Shown: positions 1 through 8,502, counted from the first letter of the stretch. The stretch: DNA of 51,893 nucleotides from CAZBEL01 sp964628055 (GCA_964628055.1 CAZVNL010000016.1:1-51893), one strand, 5' to 3'. Numbers and translations are program-made. The notes: generated by a model from the sequence alone, not told the origin.

Positions 1-18
1 AATTGCAATTGCTCTCAT
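1..18 (-). CDS. 5' end of an unidentified leftward gene (partial)
   Basis: Only the first six codons (MRAIAI) lie inside the window, and the gene continues off the left edge. The start is supported by a strong AGGAGGT ribosome binding site at 26-32, seven bases ahead of the ATG at 16-18, and by a promoter-like pair at 45-74. Six residues are too few to name the product. MRAI-type starts are common in zinc alcohol dehydrogenases, but that is only a guess. Confidence 0.6.
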
Positions 19-25
19 GATTTTT

Positions 26-32
26 ACCTCCT
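26..32 (-). promoter_or_regulatory. Ribosome binding site of the left-edge gene
   Basis: Read on the minus strand this is AGGAGGT, a full anti-SD complement, seven bases before the ATG at 18. It is one of the strongest SD sequences in the window and is the main reason for believing that a gene starts at the left edge. Confidence 0.6.
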
Positions 33-44
33 GTTTAGACATTC

Positions 45-74
45 ATCTAATCGAATTGCACATAACACTGTCAA
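45..74 (-). promoter_or_regulatory. Candidate sigma-70-type promoter for the left-edge gene
   Basis: On the minus strand a perfect TTGACA (69-74) is followed after 18 bases by TTAGAT (45-50). The expected transcription start falls near 38, just ahead of the SD at 26-32. Box match and position are good, but the spacing is one base longer than ideal and nothing else confirms it. Confidence 0.4.
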
Positions 75-498
75 TATGTGGAAACTTTTGACTCATATCA
101 GTCCTATAGCTGGAAAAGATAACCATCTATTGCGATATGATGATGGAAATATGGAGCAACGATTGGTACAATTCCAATTATTATGAACCTGAAATTGTTC
201 GTAAATACCTTCAATGCCTTACTAAAAAAAAATTATGGAATTATATGACTAACAACAACTAAAATTTTTTCCCGACCGGGATTTGACCCAGCTGCACAAA
301 ATAAATGCTTCCAATTATTTTTTCAGACAGCAATACCCACACTACGTTAATAACCTTTCCTAACATTATGAAAAAACCTCTTCCCTGCTCTCCGTGTTTC
401 TGTGTCACTCCGGCTCCCACGAGGCAGAATCCCAATTCCCTGAAAAAATTCCCCAATTCAATGTAAATTACCCCAAATCAATTCATCTGGAGCACTCC
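75..498. other. Intergenic region, no gene recognised
   Basis: AT-rich stretch between the divergent left-edge gene and the methyltransferase. I see no convincing coding sequence. A 65-codon leftward reading frame at 259-456 has no family resemblance and no SD. The only structured element is a short tRNA T-arm-like hairpin at 265-300 (minus strand), listed as a finding. The methyltransferase frame stays open upstream to 394, but the better start is at 499. Confidence 0.5.
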
Positions 499-1203
499 AT
501 GAAAAGCAACAATCACTCCTCACTTATCTCGTACCCGTTTACTAAACCTGGCGCGGCAGGGATGGTATTGATCATCACTGCCTTGAGTTTTGGAAACCTC
601 TTAAACCAACACATGCAATCTGGTTCGGTCCACCACCGGTTCAGCGATGCTGAGCGCTGGGCCAGGGTCTTCGAAGACAGCACCCGGGATGCCTGGCAAC
701 TCCCGGAAAAGGTCATCGCTACCATGGGCCTGCAACCCGACGACCGTATCGCCGACATTGGCTCCGCCACGGGCTACTTTCCGGTGCGCTTTGCCCGCAT
801 TGCCATCCAGGGCCAGGTCTACGGCATCGACATCGAACCTAACATGGTGGACTACCTAAATGAACGCGCCCAAAACGAAAACCTGGACAATTTAGTTAGC
901 ATTTTAGGCGCTCCTGACGATCCCCAAATCCCGGAACCGGTGGACATCGTTTTCATCTGCGACACCTACCACCATCTTCAGGACCGCGTGACCTATTTTC
1001 AACACCTGAAAACCTACCTGCGAACGCCGGGAAAGGTCGTCATCGTGGACTTCAAAAAGGGCGATTTACCCGTGGGTCCCCCGGATAAAATGAAACTGGC
1101 CCCGGAGCAGGTCCAGGAGGAGCTGACTCAGGCTGGATACCGCCTGGTGAAACAAACCGCCCTTCCCTACCAGTACTTGTTGATCTTCCAACCGATGCCC
1201 TGA
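499..1203 (+). CDS. Class I SAM-dependent methyltransferase with N-terminal hydrophobic segment
   Basis: Class I methyltransferase of the methyltransferase-domain type; the substrate cannot be told. Counting from the chosen ATG (234 aa), motif I is ADIGSATGY at residues 85-93, the acidic residue that would hold the SAM ribose is D111 in GIDIEP, and a post-II loop DTYHH lies at 155-159. An HHRFSDAERWA stretch at 45-55 just before the fold recurs in small secreted or membrane-linked methyltransferases of this type. Residues 20-36 are hydrophobic and may be a signal peptide or anchor, so the domain may sit outside the cytoplasm, which would be odd for a SAM enzyme. The frame is open from 394, but the ATG at 499 has a TGGAG SD seven bases ahead and gives the usual length. 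The gene is followed 16 bases later by the permease on the same strand. Confidence 0.8.
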   Translation: MKSNNHSSLISYPFTKPGAAGMVLIITALSFGNLLNQHMQSGSVHHRFSDAERWARVFEDSTRDAWQLPEKVIATMGLQPDDRIADIGSATGYFPVRFARIAIQGQVYGIDIEPNMVDYLNERAQNENLDNLVSILGAPDDPQIPEPVDIVFICDTYHHLQDRVTYFQHLKTYLRTPGKVVIVDFKKGDLPVGPPDKMKLAPEQVQEELTQAGYRLVKQTALPYQYLLIFQPMP

Positions 1204-1219
1204 AAACGAACCCTGACGG

Positions 1220-2542
1220 GTGAAGGCCCCCTCCCCTCCAGCGCCGCCCCGGCAGGTCATCGGCTTCTTCAGCGCCGTAGCCATCGTGGTGGCCAGCATG
1301 ATCGGCACCGGCATTTTTACCACTACCGGCGTCCTACTAAAAAACGTTTCCGCCCCGGGTATTCTCCTCCTCTGGGGCTTGGGGGGCGTCATCGCCCTGT
1401 GTGGGGCGCTCACTTACGGCGAGTTATCCGCCACCCTACCCCGTAGCGGCGGGGAATACCACTTTCTGGGCAAGATTTACCATCCCTTAGTGGGTTTCTT
1501 AGCCGGCTGGATTTCCCTCACCGTGGGCTTCTCCGCCCCCATCGCCGCCGGAGCCCTCGCCTTCGGCGCCTACCTCGCAGCAGTTTACCCCCTCCTCTCC
1601 CCCCTGGGGCTCAGTGTGGGACTGGTCCTCGTCATCTCCCTACTGCACATGCTCGGCGTGCGTACCGGCTGCTACTTCCAAAACACCTTCACCGTTCTAA
1701 AAGTAATCCTCATCGCCACGTTTATTGGCGGAGGCCTATTCTACCTGGCCCCGGGAATTGAGCTCTCCCCACCGACACCAACAGTCACGGGAAAGGTGGG
1801 CAATCCGGCCTTTTGGGTAGGACTCATATTCGTCTCCTTTGCTTACAGCGGCTGGAACGGCGCTACCTACGTCTTAGGTGAAGTTAAACGCCCCAACCGA
1901 ACGATCCCCCTGGCCCTAATCACCGGAACCCTTTTAGTCACCGGCCTGTATTTAGGGGTAAACGCCATCTTTCTTTCGGCGGTCCCCCTGCAAAACATTA
2001 CCGGCGTGGTGGCAGTGGGTCATGTGGTGGCCCAGGCCATTTTCGGGCCCCACGCCGGCACCATCATGAGCCTGTTCATCGCCCTGGCCCTGGTCTCCAG
2101 CGTAAGCGCCATGATCATGACCGGGCCCCGGGTCTATTTCACCGCCGGTGAAGATTACCCCCTCCTGGCCTTCCTGGCTCGCCTGAGTCCCCGGGGAACA
2201 CCCGTCATCGCCATCGCCCTCCAGGCGGGAATCGCCCTGCTCCTGTTGATCACCGCCACTTTCGAAACGCTGCTGAACTACATCGGCTTTACCCTGAGCC
2301 TGTTCACCGGCTTAACGGTAGCAGGGATCTTCCTCCTGCGCCACCGGAGGAACCGGACCCGCCCCGCCTACCGCACCTGGGGCTATCCCCTGACACCCCT
2401 GGCCTTCATCCTCCTCAGCGCCTGGATGGTCTTTTACAACGTGTGGAACCGACCGTTGACTTCCCTCGCCGGGGTCGTTACCATTGGCCTTGGCGTAGGG
2501 TTGTACTATATAGTAAACAGAAAACCGGAAGAAACCGTTTAG
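1220..2542 (+). CDS. APC-superfamily amino acid permease
   Basis: A 440-residue inner-membrane transporter starting at GTG. About twelve hydrophobic segments span the protein. The first contains SMIGTGIF (residues 26-33), the glycine-rich helix-1 substrate/sodium site typical of APC transporters, and a later WNGATY segment fits the helix-6 region. Resemblance is closest to LAT/YfnA-like amino-acid permeases. The particular amino acid is not predictable from sequence alone. It lies 16 bases downstream of the methyltransferase and is probably co-transcribed with it. Its TAG stop (2540-2542) overlaps the TAA stop of the convergent gene (2539-2541), so there is no space for a terminator between the two converging units. 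Confidence 0.88.
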   Translation: MKAPSPPAPPRQVIGFFSAVAIVVASMIGTGIFTTTGVLLKNVSAPGILLLWGLGGVIALCGALTYGELSATLPRSGGEYHFLGKIYHPLVGFLAGWISLTVGFSAPIAAGALAFGAYLAAVYPLLSPLGLSVGLVLVISLLHMLGVRTGCYFQNTFTVLKVILIATFIGGGLFYLAPGIELSPPTPTVTGKVGNPAFWVGLIFVSFAYSGWNGATYVLGEVKRPNRTIPLALITGTLLVTGLYLGVNAIFLSAVPLQNITGVVAVGHVVAQAIFGPHAGTIMSLFIALALVSSVSAMIMTGPRVYFTAGEDYPLLAFLARLSPRGTPVIAIALQAGIALLLLITATFETLLNYIGFTLSLFTGLTVAGIFLLRHRRNRTRPAYRTWGYPLTPLAFILLSAWMVFYNVWNRPLTSLAGVVTIGLGVGLYYIVNRKPEETV

Positions 2543-2970
2543 GGTCGATATTTCCGCTGGGCCTGGAGTAACAGCAAATTCCCCTTGGCCCCGTCGCCAT
2601 CCTGGGCCACGGAAACGATGCGCAAAGCCTCGATGACGGGAATCCGGCGGTTGTCATAATTGGAATAGAGGGCATCCATGGCCTGGGTAATGATTTCTAA
2701 GTGCGTCCCTACCTCTTTAGCAATGTGCTCCTCCACGATTTCGTAGAACCGCTCGATGTAGTACGGTTGGATCCAGTTGGGATCGCGATAATACTGTTGG
2801 TTCACCTCGTGTTCATGGTGGACTTTCAACCGTGAGGCCATGGCGTAAGCCCCGTTGACGAAGGCCACCTTTTCCGAATCGGACAGGGATTGCCAGTACT
2901 GGGCCGGGGTGATTTCCTGGGCCTTCAACCCGGCAACTAATAGCAAGATCAAAAGTATGACGCGGTGCAT
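2539..2970 (-). CDS. Small secreted protein of unknown function
   Basis: I do not recognise this 143-residue protein. It begins with a clear signal peptide (residues 1-18, MHRVILLILLLVAGLKAQ), so it should be periplasmic or exported. The mature part is helical and charged, with EKVAFVNGAYAM near residue 32 and YIERFYEIVEEH near residue 70. The order of these segments faintly recalls Rap1a/Tai-type periplasmic proteins, but I would not assign it. The start is the ATG at 2970; the frame also stays open to 2988 inside nadE. It starts 4 bases after the nadE stop and is probably the last gene of the asnS-to-nadE unit. Its stop codon overlaps that of the opposing permease. Confidence 0.65.
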   Translation of the reverse strand: MHRVILLILLLVAGLKAQEITPAQYWQSLSDSEKVAFVNGAYAMASRLKVHHEHEVNQQYYRDPNWIQPYYIERFYEIVEEHIAKEVGTHLEIITQAMDALYSNYDNRRIPVIEALRIVSVAQDGDGAKGNLLLLQAQRKYRP

Positions 2971-2974
2971 ATTG

Positions 2975-4594
2975 CTATGGCTTCCCACTGTTGTAATGGT
3001 TCACGATAGGGATGCGCCGGCCCACGCCGAAAGCCTTGGGAGTTACCCGCAGACCCGGGGGCGCCTGGCGCCGTTTGTACTCGTTCAGGCGAATCCGCCG
3101 GTAAAGATCGTGGACTAAGTCCTCGTCGGCCCCATCGGCAATAAGCTCTTCCGGCGTGCGGAACTCTTCCACCAGGGCATTCACTAAGGGACTCACCACG
3201 TTGTAATCGAAAGGGTCTACCTGTCCCGGAGCCAACTCCGCCGACGGGGGCTTGGTCAAGCAACGCTCGGGGATACGCGCCTTTCCGGCGGAATCATTTA
3301 GCCACTTGCTCAGGGCGTAAACATCGTCTTTAGACAAGTCGGAGATCACCGCTAAGCCGCCACTCAAATCGCCGTAAAGGGTGCAGTACCCCAGGGCCAG
3401 CTCGGTCTTGTTTCCGGTGGAAAGGACCAGCCAATTGAATTTATTGGAAAGGGCCATGAGCAGGTTCCCCCGGATGCGGGCCTGGATGTTCTCCTCGGTC
3501 ACATCCTGTTCCCTGCCGCGAAAAGACCGGGCCAGGACGGCGTCGTAAGCATCAGTCAAGGCTTCAATGCGTAGCACGCGGTAGTCGATCCCCAGGTTGT
3601 GGGCCAGTTGGGCTGCATCCTCCAGACTGTGATCGCTGGAAAAGCGCGACGGCATGGCAATGCCGTGCACTTGCTCCGCCCCCAGGGCATCCACCGCCAA
3701 ACAGGCCACTAAGCTGGAATCAATGCCACCACTGAGACCCATAACCGCCTCCTGGTGTCCCGTTTTCCGAAAGTAGTCGCTGATGCCCAGGCACAGGGCC
3801 CGGTAAAGTTCTTCTTCCCGGGATTGGATAACCACCGTTTGGGTGTCCGTCCTGGCGGACAGGTCCACTAAGAGCAGGTCTTCCTGGAAGGGTTTCCCCT
3901 GGGCCAACAGTCCCCCATCCCCTGCCACGGCCAGGGATTGACCATCGAAGATCAACTCATCCTGGGCGCCTACGAGGTTGCAATAAAGAAAGGGGATCTC
4001 CTCACCCGCCACCTGCTTTTTAATCACCTGGTAACGATCCAGTAACCGCCGTTCATGATAGGGGGAGGCGGAAATGTTGAGGATCAGTTCGGCCCCCGCC
4101 TGCCCTTGCAAGTGGGTTACCTTGCAGGTGTAATCCGCGTCCCAAAGGTCCTCGCAAATCTGGATTCCCAGGGTATGTTCCCGTCCCCCAAGGGGCACCT
4201 TCCAGATACCCACCTCCGTGCCCGGAGTAAAATAACGAGCTTCATCAAACACGTCGTACGTGGGCAGGAGCATCTTATCGTAAATGTGTACCACGTTCCC
4301 GTTCCTCCCCAGGGCGGCGCTGTTGTGCAGGTGGCGGCCCTCCCGCCGTACGTATCCCACGATGATTGGTCGGGTCGCGGCAGCGACTATTTTTTGCAGG
4401 GTGCTCTCACTTTGGGCCACAAAATCGTCGATGAGTAGAAGATCGGCCGGGGGATAGCCCGTGGTGGACATTTCCGGAAAGACAACCAGATCAGCTCCTT
4501 GCTTCAGGGCCGACTTATAAACACTTAAAATCTTTTGGCGGTTGGCCTCGAAGGCCCCCACGGTAGTATTAATCTGGCAGAGGGCAATCCGCAT
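2975..4594 (-). CDS. nadE: Glutamine-dependent NAD+ synthetase
   Basis: Converts nicotinic-acid adenine dinucleotide to NAD+ using ATP and glutamine, the last step of NAD synthesis, in the cytosol. The protein has 539 residues with two domains. The N-terminal nitrilase/glutaminase domain (about 1-250) carries the triad E41 (FPEMS), K107 (YDKMLLP) and C147 (QICEDLW). The C-terminal synthetase domain (about 265-539) carries the ATP-pyrophosphatase loop SGGIDSS at 288-294 and a STGNKTE segment. Length is normal for the two-domain form. The start has a GGAG-type SD in the 4605-4611 region. It sits between acyP upstream and the small secreted protein downstream, all in one direction. Confidence 0.96.
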   Translation of the reverse strand: MRIALCQINTTVGAFEANRQKILSVYKSALKQGADLVVFPEMSTTGYPPADLLLIDDFVAQSESTLQKIVAAATRPIIVGYVRREGRHLHNSAALGRNGNVVHIYDKMLLPTYDVFDEARYFTPGTEVGIWKVPLGGREHTLGIQICEDLWDADYTCKVTHLQGQAGAELILNISASPYHERRLLDRYQVIKKQVAGEEIPFLYCNLVGAQDELIFDGQSLAVAGDGGLLAQGKPFQEDLLLVDLSARTDTQTVVIQSREEELYRALCLGISDYFRKTGHQEAVMGLSGGIDSSLVACLAVDALGAEQVHGIAMPSRFSSDHSLEDAAQLAHNLGIDYRVLRIEALTDAYDAVLARSFRGREQDVTEENIQARIRGNLLMALSNKFNWLVLSTGNKTELALGYCTLYGDLSGGLAVISDLSKDDVYALSKWLNDSAGKARIPERCLTKPPSAELAPGQVDPFDYNVVSPLVNALVEEFRTPEELIADGADEDLVHDLYRRIRLNEYKRRQAPPGLRVTPKAFGVGRRIPIVNHYNSGKP

Positions 4595-4647
4595 TCAAAC
4601 TAACACTCCTCGCCGTAGTGTGTGAACATTGCGTTTACTAAATTCAC

Positions 4648-4947
4648 TCAATACCGGATTTTGAAATCCCGGAAGCGATGTTCAAACGGCAGCCAGGTGA
4701 CCTTTACCGCTTTCACGGTCGCATTCCGTGGACCGATCTTCACCTCTTTGATCAAGGATTCGATGCGCTTTTTCTCGCCTTCCGCTTCGATGAGCACCGA
4801 TCCGTCGTGCCTATTCTTCACCCAGCCGGAGAGTCCTAAATCTTGCGCCCATTGGAAGGTGAACCAGCGGAAGCCCACCATTTGAACCCGGCCGGTCACC
4901 TTGATCCGCGCCCCTATATTCTCTTTTTTGGGGATCTCAAACGTCAT
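4648..4947 (-). CDS. acyP: Acylphosphatase
   Basis: Small (99 aa) enzyme that hydrolyses acyl phosphates. The substrate-binding loop appears as GRVQMVGFRWFT, a variant of the usual GRVQGVGFR that keeps the catalytic arginine. The second catalytic residue is the asparagine in GWVKNRHDGSV. The C-terminal strand and tail (FRDFKIRY) match the fold. The start codon overlaps the stop of the upstream TIGR00725 gene as ATGA (4944-4947), so the two are translationally coupled. The glycine-to-methionine change in the loop is the only oddity. Confidence 0.93.
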   Translation of the reverse strand: MTFEIPKKENIGARIKVTGRVQMVGFRWFTFQWAQDLGLSGWVKNRHDGSVLIEAEGEKKRIESLIKEVKIGPRNATVKAVKVTWLPFEHRFRDFKIRY

Positions 4948-5399
4948 GATAAAAATCCCTTAATTTTACTTATTACTTCAGATGGCGTTTTTACATTAAT
5001 GATCTCTCGCAAATCCCAGGTCCCCAGACCGATCACCGGTTTCCCGAGTTGCAAGGCGTACGCAATTTCCGACAGGGTACCGTATTTACCGTCGATGGCC
5101 ACGGCCACGTCCCCGTTGTAAGCCAACAGGGCGTTCCGGGCAATGCCCATTCCCGTAAACACCGGAACCTGCACGTAAGGGTTTACCTCCTGCAACGAAG
5201 TTCCTTTCAGAATACCCACGCAGGCGCCGCCGCCGGAATGCACCCCCTTGGCAACGGCTTCCATGACGCCGGGACCACCCCCACAGAACACCAGCCACTG
5301 TTCCTGGGCCATGCGCCGTCCCAACTCCACCGCCTGATTGTAGATTTTACCGTCAATATCACGCCCACCGAAAACGGCAATCCGCGCCTTGAATTCCAC
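4944..5399 (-). CDS. TIGR00725-family (LOG-like) Rossmann-fold protein
   Basis: A 151-residue Rossmann-fold protein related to the lysine-decarboxylase-like/LOG group. Features in order: ARIAVFGG nucleotide-binding strand-loop at the N-terminus, GGGPGVMEAVAKG, TGMGIARN, then GKYGTLSEIA and GKPVIGLGTW. It lacks the full PGGxGT motif of true cytokinin-riboside phosphoribohydrolases, which fits TIGR00725, a family of unproven function. The frame stays open upstream to 5546 inside asnS, but the likely start is the GTG at 5397-5399 because it overlaps the asnS TAG stop by one base (TAGTG) and yields the normal family length of about 150-160. It is coupled at its end to acyP. Confidence 0.85.
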   Translation of the reverse strand: MEFKARIAVFGGRDIDGKIYNQAVELGRRMAQEQWLVFCGGGPGVMEAVAKGVHSGGGACVGILKGTSLQEVNPYVQVPVFTGMGIARNALLAYNGDVAVAIDGKYGTLSEIAYALQLGKPVIGLGTWDLREIINVKTPSEVISKIKGFLS

Positions 5400-6697
5400 T
5401 ACGGCTCCAGGCGATAGATGGTCCTGGGGAAAGGAATCGTCTCGCGAATATGCTGCGTCCCGGTGATCCAGGCCACCGTGCGTTCGATGCCCAGACCAAA
5501 CCCCGAGTGGGGCACGGAGCCGTATTTCCGTAAATCCAGATACCACTCTAACGGCTTCATGGGCAAGTCATGATACCGGATGCGCGCTACCAAGGTGTCG
5601 TAATCGTCCTCCCGTTGGCCCCCGCCGATGATTTCACCGTAGCCTTCCGGGGCCAGCATATCCACCCCTAACGCCAAGTCCTCGTTATCGGGATCCCGTT
5701 TCATATAGAAAGCTTTCACATCGGCGGGCCAGTGGTGCACCATCACAGGTCGGTCGAACTGCTGGGAGATCACCGTTTCGTCCCCCCCGCCGAAATCGTT
5801 GCCATACTCAAAATCCACCCCTTGCTGATGGAGCATCTCAACGGCTTCGTCATAGGTGATGCGGGGAAAGGGTACCTGCACGTTCTCCAGGGAGGACACG
5901 TCCCGCTCCAGGGTGAGGAATTCTGACTGGCAGTGTTTCAGGCAATGGTGGACAATATGGGTCACGAAAGTCTCGGCCCACGCCATGTTTTCCTCTAAAT
6001 CGCAGTAGGCCATTTCTGGCTCCACCATCCAGAACTCGGTTAAATGGCGGCGCGTTTTCGATTTCTCCGCCCGGAAGGTGGGACCAAAACAATACACCTT
6101 CCCAAACCCCATGGCGGTGGCCTCGGAATAGAGTTGACCGCTCTGGGTGAGATAGGCGGCCCGTTCAAAATAGTCCACCTTAAACAAGGTGGTGGTCCCT
6201 TCACAGGCGTTGGCGGTGAAAATGGGGGTGTCCAACAGGGTAAATCCGTGGCTATCTAAAAAGTCGCGGCAGGCCTTGATCACCTGGTGGCGGACGCGTA
6301 AGAGGGCGTGCTGCTTCTTCGACCGGATCCACAGGTGACGGTGATCCATGAGAAAAGCGGTGCCGTGTTCCTTGGGCGTGATGGGATAATCCCGGGCTAT
6401 TTGATGAACCTGTATGTCCGTTACGTTCAACTCGTAGCCGCTTACGGCACGGGGCTCCTCACGCACCCGTCCCGTTACCGAAACGGAGGATTCCTGGGTA
6501 AGCTCTTGCTTGAGTTTAAAAATCTCCGGGGGGACCTCTCCTTCCACGATGACGCACTGGGTCATTCCCGTACCATCCCGCAGAATCAGGAACCACAGTT
6601 TGCCCATGATGCGCAGATGGTACACCCAGCCGTGGAGGGTGATTTCCTGCCCTTCATAGTCCCCGAGGGAGGTGATGTAAATATGGTTGGTTTTCAT
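5399..6697 (-). CDS. asnS: Asparaginyl-tRNA synthetase
   Basis: Charges tRNA-Asn with asparagine; cytosolic class IIb aminoacyl-tRNA synthetase. The N-terminal OB-fold anticodon-binding domain covers about residues 1-100 (GWVYHLRIMGKLWFLILRD). The catalytic core follows, with motif 2 FRAEKS at 208-213 and motif 3 GFGLGIER at 399-406. The 432-residue length matches bacterial AsnRS, and the absence of a GAD insertion separates it from bacterial AspRS. It heads a tightly packed series (asnS, TIGR00725, acyP, nadE, small secreted protein). It starts 42 bases after the lptE stop. No strong terminator is visible between them. Confidence 0.97.
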   Translation of the reverse strand: MKTNHIYITSLGDYEGQEITLHGWVYHLRIMGKLWFLILRDGTGMTQCVIVEGEVPPEIFKLKQELTQESSVSVTGRVREEPRAVSGYELNVTDIQVHQIARDYPITPKEHGTAFLMDHRHLWIRSKKQHALLRVRHQVIKACRDFLDSHGFTLLDTPIFTANACEGTTTLFKVDYFERAAYLTQSGQLYSEATAMGFGKVYCFGPTFRAEKSKTRRHLTEFWMVEPEMAYCDLEENMAWAETFVTHIVHHCLKHCQSEFLTLERDVSSLENVQVPFPRITYDEAVEMLHQQGVDFEYGNDFGGGDETVISQQFDRPVMVHHWPADVKAFYMKRDPDNEDLALGVDMLAPEGYGEIIGGGQREDDYDTLVARIRYHDLPMKPLEWYLDLRKYGSVPHSGFGLGIERTVAWITGTQHIRETIPFPRTIYRLEP

Positions 6698-6739
6698 AGG
6701 CGGGGGGGTCGTTATCCTCTTAAATGGTCATTGGTTTTA

Positions 6740-7300
6740 TTACCAAGAAGATACAATGTCATTAAGCACATCTTCTGCAATTTTTATCACCGCAACCTGG
6801 GTGGCGAACTCCCGGGGATCGCCCACTTCGTCAGGATCAGCGTCGTCGATCAAACCGTCGCCGTCGTTATCGACACCATCAGTACTGATATCCCCGCTCA
6901 AACCATAGGCGCCCCAGGCGGAATACTGTTTGTTGAGCAAGACCTGGTCATTTTTCTGGTCGCTCCACTCCAGTTTCATCGTAACGGTAAACCGGTACTC
7001 GGTAACCGCTTCCCCGGTCTTGAAGGTGTAGGGTGTATCCGTCACCCGGGTGATGGTTCCCCGGAGGATGGAATCAGCGCGGTTTTCCGGGACCACCTGG
7101 AGGATGTTTTCGGCGATGAATTTATCCCGGAGATTGTCCGTCACTGCCTCGGCCATACCGAATTCGGCCGTGTGGTTCTCCACCAGGGGTATGGCCACAC
7201 TCTTGATGTGGGGCGGGATCGACCCGGCCAGGGAATAAAAGCCACAGCTCAATGACAGGAGGCCCAGAAAGAGGAGCGCTAAGTTTTGGGGGAGCCTCAT
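6740..7300 (-). CDS. lptE: LPS-assembly lipoprotein LptE-like, with an acidic calcium-loop-like insert
   Basis: Probable outer-membrane lipoprotein that partners LptD in placing lipopolysaccharide in the outer membrane. The N-terminal signal peptide ends in a loose lipobox at C19 (LLSLSCG). The body (IPPHIKSVAIPLVENHT, ADSILRGTITRV, EYRFTVTMKLEW) follows the LptE alpha-beta layout, and the C-terminal helix (AEDVLNDIVSSW) is usual for the family. Residues 141-158 (DGVDNDGDGLIDDADPDE) form an Asp-rich loop like thrombospondin type 3 or EF-hand calcium repeats, which is not standard in LptE and is reported as a finding. The start overlaps the stop of the sigma-54 regulator by 4 bases, a pairing also common in Bacteroidota. 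Confidence 0.82.
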   Translation of the reverse strand: MRLPQNLALLFLGLLSLSCGFYSLAGSIPPHIKSVAIPLVENHTAEFGMAEAVTDNLRDKFIAENILQVVPENRADSILRGTITRVTDTPYTFKTGEAVTEYRFTVTMKLEWSDQKNDQVLLNKQYSAWGAYGLSGDISTDGVDNDGDGLIDDADPDEVGDPREFATQVAVIKIAEDVLNDIVSSW

Positions 7301-8502
7301 CCTTTGGAAGCCTTTATCTTCCGGCCCAGGCCGTAGTCTTTGATCTTACGGTAGAGGGTCCGTTCACTCATCCCTAAAGAGCGGGCGGCGGCCCGACGGT
7401 TGTTATTGAAATGTTGCAGGGTGCGCATGATGGCTTCCCGCTCCAGGTCGGCCAAGTTCATATCGCCAATGGCCTCATCACGGATGGAATACTGGGAGTG
7501 TTCGTCCACCTGCAAGTGTTTCGGCAAGGGTGGCGTGGTTTCGTTGGGAAAGAGGGATACGCAGGAATCCAGCGGCACTGGGACTTGGCCCGTGACAACA
7601 TCCCGAATAAGCCCCACATCCTGGCGCAGGAGTAGCAGTTGGCGCAGGATGAGCTCCCGCTCGGCTTGCTCGGGCGACTGGCTGATGAGTACCGGCAGGT
7701 TCTCGTTACGCGGTGGCTGGGGTGGACCTAACTTCCGTTCCACCATTTCCCGGGTGATGCGGGCGCTTTTCTCCAGGACCAAGATACTTTCCACGAAATT
7801 CTTCAACTCCCGCACATTTCCCGGCCAATCGTACTGCTTCATGCGGCGGATGGCTTCGGGCATAAACCCCCGGTAGGGCATGTCGTTATTGCGCGTGAAC
7901 TCCAGGGCGAAACGCTCCACCAAGAGGGAAAGGTCCTCGATGCGCTGGCGCAAGGCCGGTACCTGGATGGTCACCGTTTTCAGGCGATAGTAGAGGTCCT
8001 GGCGAAAATTGCCCTTCTGGACTTCCGCTTCCAGGTCCTTGTTGGTAGCGGCAATCACCCGCACATCGGTGTACAGGGTCCGAGAGTCGCCCACGCGCAT
8101 GAATTCACCACTTTCTAACACGCGCAGCAATTTCACCTGCGTCTCCAGGGGCGTCTCCCCGATTTCATCCAAAAAAACGGTTCCCTTGTGGGCGGTCTCG
8201 AAATACCCCTTGCGATCCTCTCCGGCCCCGGTGTAAGCCCCTTTCTTGTGCCCGAAAAGTTCGCTCTCGATAATCCCCGCCGGAATGGCGCCGCAGTTTA
8301 CCGTGACCATGGGTTGCTGACGCCGTGGGCTGAAACGGTGAATGGCCTTGGCCACGATCTCCTTCCCCGTCCCCGACTCACCAATGATCAACACCGAAAT
8401 ATCCACCGGGGCTACCTGGGCCACCATCTCCAAGACTTGGCGAATTGCCGCGGAATTCCCCACGATTCCCGACACCTTCTTCAAATGATCCAGATCAATC
8501 AT
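7297..8502 (-). CDS. Sigma-54-dependent transcriptional activator without a sensor domain
   Basis: Bacterial enhancer-binding protein that would activate RNA polymerase carrying sigma-54. The AAA+ domain spans about residues 10-245, with Walker A GESGTGKE at 41-48, the sigma-54-contacting loop GAYTGA at 88-93 (Tyr in place of the usual Phe) and Walker B FLDEIGE at 110-116. A Fis-type helix-turn-helix lies at about 350-395 (RRAAARSLGMSERTLYRKI). There is no receiver, GAF or PAS domain at the N-terminus, since the AAA+ core begins almost at once. An uncharacterised segment of about 90 residues lies between AAA+ and Fis. Its target is unknown. It is translationally coupled to lptE. An SD (AAGGTGAGG) lies just before the ATG. 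Confidence 0.93.
   Translation of the reverse strand: MIDLDHLKKVSGIVGNSAAIRQVLEMVAQVAPVDISVLIIGESGTGKEIVAKAIHRFSPRRQQPMVTVNCGAIPAGIIESELFGHKKGAYTGAGEDRKGYFETAHKGTVFLDEIGETPLETQVKLLRVLESGEFMRVGDSRTLYTDVRVIAATNKDLEAEVQKGNFRQDLYYRLKTVTIQVPALRQRIEDLSLLVERFALEFTRNNDMPYRGFMPEAIRRMKQYDWPGNVRELKNFVESILVLEKSARITREMVERKLGPPQPPRNENLPVLISQSPEQAERELILRQLLLLRQDVGLIRDVVTGQVPVPLDSCVSLFPNETTPPLPKHLQVDEHSQYSIRDEAIGDMNLADLEREAIMRTLQHFNNNRRAAARSLGMSERTLYRKIKDYGLGRKIKASKG

Noticed and set aside
259..456. Leftward 65-codon reading frame (MGNFFRELG...)
   Set aside because: No SD, no family resemblance, and its C-terminal part is the translation of the tRNA-like fragment.
6308..7255. Rightward 315-codon frame antisense to asnS and lptE
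   Set aside because: It is the shadow of two clear genes on the other strand and has no domain signal.
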